Positions 34,353 through 42,168 of a DNA stretch of 64,000 nt are shown in pieces. Location of the stretch: NCBI GenBank assembly GCA_964418885.1, contig CAYQNW010000001.1:1-64000 (forward strand), written 5' to 3'. Origin of the DNA: BMS3ABIN03 sp964418885. GTDB taxonomy: Bacteria > Bacteroidota > Ignavibacteria > Ignavibacteriales > Ignavibacteriaceae. Each line of letters opens with the position of its first letter. Within the stretch, counting starts at the first letter, position 1. The position numbers were made by a program, and so were the translations under genes. The notes below the pieces were generated by a model. It saw only the letters and a list, made by a program, of their open reading frames with translations, made no database searches and was not told where the DNA came from.

Positions 34353-35840
34353 ATCGAAAAGACTAATAATGTAACCGTAGAGAATATTGTTTCACTAGCA
34401 AAACGTAAAGGTTTTGCTTTTCAATCATCCGAGATTTACGGTGGCTTGAATGGCTGCTGGGATTACGGTCCGCTCGGTGTTGAACTTTTAAAAAATATAA
34501 AAGAAGAATGGTGGAAGTTTATGACTTACCGCGAAGATGTGGAAGGAATTGATGCTGCTATTCTTATGCATCCAAGAGTTTGGGAAGCATCAGGACATGT
34601 TGAGAATTTCACCGATCCAATGATAGATTGTAAACAGTGCAAATCGCGTTTCAGGCTCGATGTTCTGGGAGATTCTATTAGTGAAAAAAAACAAACCAAA
34701 GCAATCAATGAGCTAAAAAATAAATTGAATGGTAAAGATGATCTTCTGCAGGAACTGGAAGGCATTTATGCTGATCCCGGCGATGAAGATCCCTTTAATC
34801 TTGTACTTGAAAATGAACGACTCGGAAAACTTCTGCTTGAAGAACTTAACTGTCCTCAATGTGGAAACAAGAATACCTTTACCGAAGCTCGTAAATTTAA
34901 TTTAATGTTTAAAACTTTTATTGGTCCGATTGAAGACACTAATGCGGTTGTTTATCTGAGACCGGAAACTGCACAGGGCATTTATGTGAATTTTCTGAAT
35001 GTACAAAGTGCGTCTAGACAGAAGCTACCTTTTGGAATTGCACAAATTGGTAAAGCATTTCGGAATGAAATTAACACCAAGAATTTTTTATTCCGCACAC
35101 GTGAGTTTGAACAGATGGAGATGCAATTTTTTATCAATCCGAAAGAAGATGAAAAATGGTATGCCTACTGGAAGGAAGCAAGACTAAACTGGTTTAAATC
35201 TCTGGGTATGACGCCTTCTAAACTTCGTTATCATGATCATCCTGCTGATAAGCTTGCTCATTATGCAAAGGAAGCAACCGATATCGAGTATGAATTTCCA
35301 TTTGGATGGGGGGAAATAGAAGGAATTCATAACAGAACAAATTTTGATCTGGGAAGACACGAAGAGTTCTCGGGTAAATCATTAAAATATTTTGATGAAG
35401 CAGCAAAAGAGAAATACATTCCTTACATTATAGAAACCTCGGCAGGTGCAAGCAGGTCATTCATGGCATTTCTGGTAGATTCTTATTACGAAGAAGAAGT
35501 AAAGGGTGAAAAACGAGCCGTGCTCAAATTTCATCCTCGACTGGCACCAATAAAAACTGCTATCTTTCCCCTAGTTAATAAAGATGGCATGCCTGAGATT
35601 GCTAGAAAAATCGAAGCCGACCTGCGTAGAAGTTTAAAAGTATTTTATGATGACAAAGGCGCGGTAGGAAGACGCTATCGCAGACAGGACGAAGCTGGTA
35701 CTCCGTACTGTATAACAGTAGATACACAAACGCTGGAGGATCAGACTATTACTGTAAGAGAGCGGGATTCAATGGAGCAGGAAAGAGTTGCAATTGATCA
35801 GCTTGCAGGTTATGTGTTGAATAAAATTCATTCAAAATAA
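34353..35840 (+). CDS. glyS: Glycyl-tRNA synthetase (dimeric type), apparent ATC start
   Basis: A 495-residue class II synthetase of the alpha2 (eukaryote/Thermus/Bacillus-like) type. Motif 2 is around FRNEINTKNFLFRTREFEQMEMQFF, motif 3 ends in ETSAGASRSFMAFL, and an anticodon-binding domain forms the C-terminus. The N-terminal element IVSLAKRKGFAFQSSEIYGG is required by homology and lies upstream of the first conventional start (TTG, 34446). The frame upstream has no ATG, GTG or TTG, so ATC at 34353, 7 bases behind AGGAGG, is the best initiator. A sequencing error turning ATG into ATC is the alternative. Confidence 0.95.
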   Translation: MEKTNNVTVENIVSLAKRKGFAFQSSEIYGGLNGCWDYGPLGVELLKNIKEEWWKFMTYREDVEGIDAAILMHPRVWEASGHVENFTDPMIDCKQCKSRFRLDVLGDSISEKKQTKAINELKNKLNGKDDLLQELEGIYADPGDEDPFNLVLENERLGKLLLEELNCPQCGNKNTFTEARKFNLMFKTFIGPIEDTNAVVYLRPETAQGIYVNFLNVQSASRQKLPFGIAQIGKAFRNEINTKNFLFRTREFEQMEMQFFINPKEDEKWYAYWKEARLNWFKSLGMTPSKLRYHDHPADKLAHYAKEATDIEYEFPFGWGEIEGIHNRTNFDLGRHEEFSGKSLKYFDEAAKEKYIPYIIETSAGASRSFMAFLVDSYYEEEVKGEKRAVLKFHPRLAPIKTAIFPLVNKDGMPEIARKIEADLRRSLKVFYDDKGAVGRRYRRQDEAGTPYCITVDTQTLEDQTITVRERDSMEQERVAIDQLAGYVLNKIHSK

Positions 35841-35844
35841 TGTG

Positions 35845-37011
35845 ATGAAAAGATATCTCATATCTGTTGCTTTACTTGTTGTCATTTTAAGTACAGGTGT
35901 AAATGCACAGGATACAAAATTTGATTCGCTGGTTATAGCCGGTATCAAACAGATTTATAATATCCGGTTTGAGAAAGCCGATAAAACTTTCCATAAATTA
36001 ATTGCAGACTATCCTCATCATCCTGCCGGAAAATTTTTTATTGCAATGATTGATTGGTGGAAAATCCTGCTGGATAAAGATGATGAACAAAAGGACGATA
36101 TTTTTTTCAAAAAGATTGATGATGTAATTGAACAATGCGATGCTATTCTCGATAAAAATCCTGATGACGTTGATGCATTGTTCTTCAAAGGCGGTGCAAT
36201 TGGTTTCAGAGGAAGATTAAACTCCTTCCGGGAAAGTTGGTTAAGCGCTGCTGATGATGGAAGAGAAGCCCTTCCGTTAATTGAACACGCTAATGAAGTC
36301 GATCCGAAAAATATTGATGTTCAACTTGGCTTCGGTATTTATAATTACTATGCAGATGTGCTACCGGAAAAATATCCTGTTGTTAAACCATTTATGATTT
36401 TTCTTCCATCGGGTGATAAAGAGCTTGGAATTAAACAACTAAAAAGTGCTGCTAAAAATGGTAAATACACCAAATATGAAGCGCAGTATTTTTTGATGAC
36501 TTTGTATTACAGGTTCGAAAATGATGTTGTAAATTCCGAGAAGTATGCATTAATGCTGAATAAAGAATTTCCAAATAACCCGATTTTCGAAAGATGGTAT
36601 GCAAGGGTAAACGTAAAGAAGGGGACCTTGGTTTCTGCCGATTCAATTTATCATGATATCCTATATAAAGCCGATAAAAACTATTTCGGTTATAACACTC
36701 TCAAAAACAGACGTGAAGCAAATTATTATCTTGGTTATCATTTACGTAGTGAAGGCAAATATGATTCGGCAATGATTTATTTAAACAGAAGTCTGAATTA
36801 TTCATTAAAAATACACGAAGAAAAAGAATCCGGTTTTCTGATTAATACAACTCTTTACTTGGGGATGATTAAAGAAAATAAAAAGGAGTACGCCGCTGCC
36901 AAAATGTATTACGAAAAGGTTTTAGATATGAGGGAATTTGGCAACTCACACGGTTTGGCAGAATCTTACCTCGAACGAATTGAGAGAGTAGAAAAGAATC
37001 ATCGGAATTAA
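35845..37011 (+). CDS. Secreted TPR-repeat protein
   Basis: A 388-residue protein with a signal peptide (MKRYLISVALLVVILSTGVNAQ, cleavage near 22) and several tetratricopeptide-like helical repeats (for example about 35-70, 95-140, 195-300 and 310-380). The role is unknown; such proteins usually scaffold periplasmic or outer-membrane complexes. ATG at 35845 is preferred over GTG at 35842. It lies 4 bases after the glyS stop, so co-transcription is likely. The gene end overlaps the terminator at 36992-37021. Confidence 0.78.
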   Translation: MKRYLISVALLVVILSTGVNAQDTKFDSLVIAGIKQIYNIRFEKADKTFHKLIADYPHHPAGKFFIAMIDWWKILLDKDDEQKDDIFFKKIDDVIEQCDAILDKNPDDVDALFFKGGAIGFRGRLNSFRESWLSAADDGREALPLIEHANEVDPKNIDVQLGFGIYNYYADVLPEKYPVVKPFMIFLPSGDKELGIKQLKSAAKNGKYTKYEAQYFLMTLYYRFENDVVNSEKYALMLNKEFPNNPIFERWYARVNVKKGTLVSADSIYHDILYKADKNYFGYNTLKNRREANYYLGYHLRSEGKYDSAMIYLNRSLNYSLKIHEEKESGFLINTTLYLGMIKENKKEYAAAKMYYEKVLDMREFGNSHGLAESYLERIERVEKNHRN

Positions 37012-37021
37012 TGATTCTTTT
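36992..37021 (+). terminator. Rho-independent terminator at end of glyS-TPR unit
   Basis: AAAAGAATCAT (36992-37002) and ATGATTCTTTT (37011-37021) form a perfect 11-bp stem with loop CGGAATTA, followed by a T-rich tract. The stem overlaps the last codons of the TPR gene. Its symmetry could also stop the convergent cysK transcript. Confidence 0.8.
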
Positions 37022-37064
37022 CATTTCTCTTCGATAGGACATACTGGCCTAAAAGTTTTTATTA

Positions 37065-37976
37065 TTAAAACAATCCTTCGATTGAGAGATATCTTTCACC
37101 GGTATCATAGTTAAATGTAATGATTCTTTTTCCTTTTGGAATTTCAGGTAATTTTTTTGCTACTGCAGCTAATGCTGCGCCCGAGGAAATTCCTACAAGG
37201 AGACCTTCTTCTTTTGCCGCACGTTGTGCATAGGTAAATGCATCTTCTTTAGATACTGTAATTGCTCCGTCCAGTAGTTTAGTGTGAAGGTTGTTCGGGA
37301 TAAAACCTGCGCCAATTCCCTGAATTGGATGTGGTCCGGGTTTTCCGCCCGATATTACCGGGGAAGCTTCCGGTTCAACTGCAAAAGCTTTTAGTTGTGA
37401 GAATTTTTCTTTTAAAACTTTTGTCACACCTGAAATATGTCCGCCGGTGCCAACGCCTGTTATGAGATAATCTATACCTTCAGAAAAATCAGCTATAATT
37501 TCTTTTGCTGTATGATCTATATGTGCCTGAACATTAGCTGGATTATCAAACTGCTGCGGCATCCAGGATTTAGGATTTTTTGAAACTATTTCCTGTGCTT
37601 TTTCTATTGCGCCTTTCATCCCGCCTTCTTTTGGAGTTAACTCAAAAGTAGCCCCGTAGGCAGACATCAGTTTTCTTCTTTCAACAGACATAGATTCCGG
37701 CATAACAAGAATTAGCTTATATCCTTTAACAGCAGATACCATTGCCAAACCAATTCCCGTATTCCCGGATGTTGGCTCAACAATTATGCTGTCACTTTTT
37801 AATATTCCTTTTTTCTCTGCGTCTTCAATCATTGAAAGAGCGATTCTGTCTTTTATGCTACCGCCGGGGTTAGCTCTTTCACATTTTGCCCAAACTTCAT
37901 GACTGTTTCCGAATAATTTATTTATTCGTATGTGCGGTGTCTTCCCTATTGTTGCTAAGATATTTTCAGCTTTCAT
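37065..37976 (-). CDS. cysK: Cysteine synthase A (O-acetylserine sulfhydrylase)
   Basis: A 303-residue PLP enzyme that makes cysteine from O-acetylserine and sulfide. The PLP lysine is Lys42 in NPGGSIKDRIALSM. The asparagine loop EPTSGNTGIGLA and the phosphate-binding GTGGHISG are intact. It lies 11 bases downstream of the serine acetyltransferase gene on the same strand, and the two enzymes are known to form the cysteine synthase complex. Confidence 0.96.
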   Translation of the reverse strand: MKAENILATIGKTPHIRINKLFGNSHEVWAKCERANPGGSIKDRIALSMIEDAEKKGILKSDSIIVEPTSGNTGIGLAMVSAVKGYKLILVMPESMSVERRKLMSAYGATFELTPKEGGMKGAIEKAQEIVSKNPKSWMPQQFDNPANVQAHIDHTAKEIIADFSEGIDYLITGVGTGGHISGVTKVLKEKFSQLKAFAVEPEASPVISGGKPGPHPIQGIGAGFIPNNLHTKLLDGAITVSKEDAFTYAQRAAKEEGLLVGISSGAALAAVAKKLPEIPKGKRIITFNYDTGERYLSIEGLF

Positions 37977-37987
37977 AACGTGCTCCT

Positions 37988-38845
37988 TTATATGATGAAT
38001 TCTATTTGGTCAAAATATTTTTCAGTTGAGCGCACTTTTACTTCCATTTTACTGGAAACAATTGAGTTAGGTGGTACGCTTTGTGTAATCCAGGAATTAC
38101 CACCTATTATACTGTTTTTGCCTATTATTGTATTGCCACCCAGAATTACTGCCTGTGAATAAATGATAACATCATCCTCAATTGTTGGATGGCGTTTAAT
38201 ATGACTAAGCGACTTTTCCACACTCAAGGCTCCAAGAGTAACGCCCTGGTAGATTTTTACGTTCTTTCCGATCTTTGTTGTTTCACCAACAACAACACCG
38301 GTTCCATGATCAATAAAAAATGGTGAATCGATATCGGCACCAGGATGAATATCGATTCCCGTGATCTGATGTGCATGTTCTGTAAATATTCTCGGAACAA
38401 TCGGAACGTTCAGATCATAAAGAATATGTGCAAACCGGTAAATGGAGATTGCCATTATGCCGGGATACGCAAGTATAACTTCGTCAATGCTTTCTGCTGC
38501 AGGATCACCTTTGAATATTGCTTCAGCATCCATCCACAATTTATCGTGAGCTTCCGGTACCTTTAATATAAATTTTTTTGCGATATCATCCACACTTTCT
38601 TGCTTGATCCCCATCACCATTTTAAGTAAGTATTTTAGATTTCTTTCGAGAAGCTGAAGTTTTGCTATAACGTCTTCCGAAGAATAATATATCTTATTTG
38701 AAAAATGTGGAAATACAATATCTATTATCTCATTAAGAAAGCCGATTGCTTCTTCTTTTAATGAGGCATTGCATGTATGTGTTTCTCTTTGAGTTAATAG
38801 TTTTTTTGCGAATTTTGATAGGATTGAATTTTTAAGGTTGCTCAT
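37988..38845 (-). CDS. cysE: Serine O-acetyltransferase (CysE/EpsC type)
   Basis: A 285-residue enzyme producing O-acetylserine, the first step of cysteine synthesis. The N-terminal helical part (1-150) is followed by left-handed beta-helix hexapeptide repeats (about 165-265), including IDHGTGVVVGETTKIGKNVKIYQGVTLGA with the catalytic histidine. It forms a two-gene operon with cysK. I see no riboswitch or T-box in the 285 bases upstream. Confidence 0.94.
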   Translation of the reverse strand: MSNLKNSILSKFAKKLLTQRETHTCNASLKEEAIGFLNEIIDIVFPHFSNKIYYSSEDVIAKLQLLERNLKYLLKMVMGIKQESVDDIAKKFILKVPEAHDKLWMDAEAIFKGDPAAESIDEVILAYPGIMAISIYRFAHILYDLNVPIVPRIFTEHAHQITGIDIHPGADIDSPFFIDHGTGVVVGETTKIGKNVKIYQGVTLGALSVEKSLSHIKRHPTIEDDVIIYSQAVILGGNTIIGKNSIIGGNSWITQSVPPNSIVSSKMEVKVRSTEKYFDQIEFII

Positions 38846-39130
38846 ATTAATTTCCGATAATGATTTTCTTCCGAATATTAGTTTTTATTCTACTAATTTT
38901 AACAAAATTCTTCAATAGTAAATAATTTTTCCTGAATTTATATGGGATATAATAAATTCTATTAGTTGATAATCGAGAAATGTTTTTTACGGTCGAATCG
39001 GTCTCAACAATTCATAATTAAGAAGAAAGTCAAATAAGCAATCAAATAAAATATTTTGCGATTGAAGCTTTATCAATCAGGATTTTCAAATGAAGATTAA
39101 AGAAGATCGGGATTTGTTTAGATATAAAAA

Positions 39131-40066
39131 TTACAACGTAGTAACTAAGCTGATCCTGTGCAAACCGCCGATCAATCCGAGCGAGGAGTAACCGTAATCA
39201 AACCTGTAAGTAGAAATATTAATACCTACACCTGCGCTAAAGCCAGCAATACCTGCCGTTGTTCCGATTTTTAATTCTGATCGTTTTTCGTTATCGTAAC
39301 CGAATCTGAGAGAAAAGACTTTACTCAGGTAAAACTCTGCACCGGCTGAAAATGCTTTAAAACGTTCACCAAATTTATCCCTTTTTTCCGTAAGTTTATG
39401 AAAATTAAGGGATAAACGGACAGGAAGATTTTCTAATCTTTTTGAAATACCCAGAGCAACATCTATTGGTAAATCCTCTCTTGTATCGATATATGATGAT
39501 AATTGTGTGCCTAAATTCAAGGCGACTAATGCAATATTAATTTGCTGAGAAGGGATAGCATAATGCAAACCAAGATCGACTGCTGCTGCACTTGAAGATT
39601 CATCAGCTATGCTGGAATAAATTAATTTTAAATTTGCGCCATAATAAAAATTTTCATCCAATGTCCCCGCATAACCGAGGAGTACAGCAAATTCCCCGGC
39701 ACTAAACTTACCATTACGGGTACCGAATTCATCTGCCCAATCGAACGATCCGTAATTAATATACTGAATCGCTGTTCCGAATCTGCCAAGCTCTTCAATT
39801 TCAGTTGAATAAGCTAAACTTGCAAGGTTTATATCCAGTAAATGTTTAGTGAAAGAAAATGAGATGGGAGAATTATCCAAAAGCATCATCCCTGCCGGAT
39901 TGTAAAAAATTATGTCTGCGTCATCAAAATATGTTATAAAACTTCCACCTAAAGCACCGGCACGGGCACTGTTATCAACCCTTAAAAACTCATATGTGTT
40001 CTGACTGAAAATGTTCCCCAAGGAAAAAAGGAAAATTATAACTGCAAGAATTGTTGCTCTATTCAT
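39131..40066 (-). CDS. porQ: PorV/PorQ-family outer-membrane protein, PorQ type (T9SS)
   Basis: A 311-residue outer-membrane beta-barrel with a signal peptide (1-21). The N-terminus of the mature protein (FLRVDNSARAGALGGSFITYFDDADIIFYNPAG) is the family signature, followed by alternating beta strands. The C-terminal GLHRISL resembles PorQ. PorV/PorQ proteins carry or anchor type IX cargo at the cell surface. The four T9SS-tagged proteins in this window are plausible clients. PorV and PorQ are hard to separate without a search. Confidence 0.85.
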   Translation of the reverse strand: MNRATILAVIIFLFSLGNIFSQNTYEFLRVDNSARAGALGGSFITYFDDADIIFYNPAGMMLLDNSPISFSFTKHLLDINLASLAYSTEIEELGRFGTAIQYINYGSFDWADEFGTRNGKFSAGEFAVLLGYAGTLDENFYYGANLKLIYSSIADESSSAAAVDLGLHYAIPSQQINIALVALNLGTQLSSYIDTREDLPIDVALGISKRLENLPVRLSLNFHKLTEKRDKFGERFKAFSAGAEFYLSKVFSLRFGYDNEKRSELKIGTTAGIAGFSAGVGINISTYRFDYGYSSLGLIGGLHRISLVTTL

Positions 40067-40231
40067 AAAACTCCCTAAAAATAACGTAACTATTTAACTA
40101 TATTCAAAAATAATCGCAAGGGCAAAGATATTGCGGTAAATCAGGATGTAAATCCAACATAGAGAATAAGTTTTATCTATCAGGTTTACGTCTTGATATA
40201 ATTGAGTAAACTCTTGATATTAGCTAAGTCT

Positions 40232-40861
40232 ATGTACGGATATTTTCGCAATACAATCCAATTTTATTTTACCCGGAGTTTAATTTCAATTTTTATTCTC
40301 TTTTCAGCGATTAATTTTTCCCAAACAAAGACCAACTTAGAAGTATTTTATTCCCTGACCGATTCCTTAGTAAATAAAATAGGATCTGAAATAAGTGAAA
40401 GAGACCAAAAAATTCTCTTAACTTTAAATCTCGGAGATTCATATACTCTCTTTTCAAACAATATCATAAGCGGCTTAAAGAAGTACGATAAAAATATTAC
40501 CACTTTTAAATCGGAAGACCAGGTTTTGCCGGAAATTAATTTGAATTTAACTGTTGCAGAAGTCAAATATGAAGATGCTGAAAGAAATGGGTGGTTCGGG
40601 GATTATTATGTTAAACGGAAGATTTTTATAAAAGGTGATTTCCTTTATTCATCCTCTGAGCAGGGATTAAACAATTATTATTTTGTAGCCGTAGATTCGG
40701 TTAAGGTAGATGAAATTAAAACGCTCGAGAACGATTCTTTTCCTTTTTCTAAGGGGAAAATTCCTGCCGAACCTTTCTTTTCAAGTCTCTGGGAACCGGT
40801 TATTGCTATTGGTGTTGCGGCAGTAACTGTAATTTTATTCTTTTCAGTAAGAAGTAAGTAA
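40232..40861 (+). CDS. Hypothetical exported protein with C-terminal membrane segment
   Basis: A 209-residue protein of unknown family. ATG at 40232 is chosen over an in-frame TTG at 40202 because it directly precedes a signal-like N-terminus (about residues 1-30, ending SAINFSQ). The middle part is beta-rich and acidic. A C-terminal hydrophobic helix (about 187-203) ends in Arg-Ser-Lys, suggesting it is anchored in the inner membrane. It is divergent from porQ and 72 bases upstream of bamD. An envelope-assembly role is only inferred from context. Confidence 0.65.
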   Translation: MYGYFRNTIQFYFTRSLISIFILFSAINFSQTKTNLEVFYSLTDSLVNKIGSEISERDQKILLTLNLGDSYTLFSNNIISGLKKYDKNITTFKSEDQVLPEINLNLTVAEVKYEDAERNGWFGDYYVKRKIFIKGDFLYSSSEQGLNNYYFVAVDSVKVDEIKTLENDSFPFSKGKIPAEPFFSSLWEPVIAIGVAAVTVILFFSVRSK

Positions 40862-40933
40862 CCGGATTTTTCCTTTGAGGGATTTTTATTTTTAAGTAAT
40901 TTAATTCTTAATGTTTTCTAGAATGTTTTTAAA

Positions 40934-41692
40934 ATGAACAAAATTGTAATTATATCATCGTTATTATTTCTCATTATCTGGGGCTGCTCATCCTCCATAG
41001 ATGTTGCTAATCTTACCCCTGAAGAGCGAATGGAAAATGCAAAAAAGCTATTTGAAGATGAAGATTATGAAGAAGCCGTTACGGAATTTGAAGCCATCAT
41101 TTTGCAGTATCCCGGCAGTGCAATTGTAGATGATGCACAATACTATTTAGCGATGACAAGATATCAGCGAAAGGAGTACATTTTAGCTGCCTATGAATTC
41201 AGCAAGCTGATAAAAAATATGCCTGCAAGTTCCTTCGTACCGGATGCACAGTTTATGCTTGCAGAAAGTTATTACCAGCTATCACCTGATTACAACCTTG
41301 ACCAGACATATACTAAGAAAGCGATTACCGAATACCAGGCGTTTATAGATTATTTTCCGCTGAATGAAAAAGTGCATGATGCTGAACAAAAGATTAATGA
41401 ACTTAACACCAAGCTTGCGGAAAAAGAATATTCTATTGCTCAGATTTATGAAAAGATGGATTACTTTACTGCATCGTTAAAGTATTACGATATTGTGGTT
41501 GAAACTTATCACGATACTCCATTCGGACCGAAAGCCCTTTATGGAAAAATAATGCTTCTATTGGAGAAAGACAGGGAGGATGATGCGTTAAAAGATATGA
41601 AAAGGTACTTGCAGTTATTCCCGAATGATGAGAACAGCAGTGAAATAGAGGAATTGAAAAATTCACTTGAAGAAAGAATTTCTCTTAATTAA
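40934..41692 (+). CDS. bamD: Outer membrane assembly lipoprotein BamD
   Basis: A 252-residue lipoprotein (signal ending IIWGC, Cys18 lipidated). Five TPR-like repeats follow, starting PEERMENAKKLFEDEDYEEAVTEFE, in the arrangement of BamD/ComL. It is the conserved partner of BamA in inserting beta-barrel proteins. The stop overlaps the start of the thioesterase gene by one base (TAATG), implying translational coupling. Confidence 0.9.
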   Translation: MNKIVIISSLLFLIIWGCSSSIDVANLTPEERMENAKKLFEDEDYEEAVTEFEAIILQYPGSAIVDDAQYYLAMTRYQRKEYILAAYEFSKLIKNMPASSFVPDAQFMLAESYYQLSPDYNLDQTYTKKAITEYQAFIDYFPLNEKVHDAEQKINELNTKLAEKEYSIAQIYEKMDYFTASLKYYDIVVETYHDTPFGPKALYGKIMLLLEKDREDDALKDMKRYLQLFPNDENSSEIEELKNSLEERISLN

Positions 41693-42168
41693 TGCAAAAG
41701 AAAAAGAAGGCAGGTGAATCGTATATAGTGATGACTGAACTGGTTCTTCCCCATCATACTAATCAGCTTGGTAATCTTTTGGGCGGGCAGTTGATGCATT
41801 GGATAGATATCTGTGCTGCATTAAGTGCGGCTAAGCACAGTCAGAGAGTGTGTGTAACGGCTTCAGTAGACAGGGTAGATTTTCATCATCCGATTAAATT
41901 AGGAGATGCTGTAACACTTCATGCTTCCGTAAACCGGGTTTATAATACTTCTATGGAAGTTGGAGTAGAGGTTTATGCTCAATCTTTTAGAAAGAATTTG
42001 AAAGTCCACAGCAATACTGCTTATCTTACTTTTGTTTCTGTAGATGACAATGGCAAACCAGTTAAAACAACACAGTTAGTCCCTGAAACGGAAGATGAAA
42101 AAAGAAGATACGAGGAGGCACTTGAGCGGAGAGAATACAGACTTCAGTTCAGAACAGGCAAACATTAA
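41692..42168 (+). CDS. Acyl-CoA thioesterase (hotdog fold, YciA-like)
   Basis: A 158-residue single hotdog domain. The segment HTNQLGNLLGGQLMHWIDICAALSA (about residues 22-46) is the active-site loop and helix of the YciA/BFIT-type acyl-CoA thioesterases, with the conserved GG and Asp. It hydrolyses acyl-CoA to free acid and CoA; chain-length preference is unknown. The basic, charged C-terminal extension (about 130-158) has no obvious domain. The TAA stop (42166-42168) overlaps a candidate ATT start of the next gene. Confidence 0.88.
   Translation: MQKKKKAGESYIVMTELVLPHHTNQLGNLLGGQLMHWIDICAALSAAKHSQRVCVTASVDRVDFHHPIKLGDAVTLHASVNRVYNTSMEVGVEVYAQSFRKNLKVHSNTAYLTFVSVDDNGKPVKTTQLVPETEDEKRRYEEALERREYRLQFRTGKH

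Noticed and set aside
34446..34448. TTG as glyS start
   Set aside because: It would remove the conserved IVSLAKRKGF...SSEIYGG N-terminus and has no ribosome site, while AGGAGG lies upstream.
38846..39130. Cysteine-related riboswitch or T-box upstream of cysE
   Set aside because: No T-box sequence (TGGNACC type) or strong terminator/antiterminator pair is visible; only AT-rich spacer.
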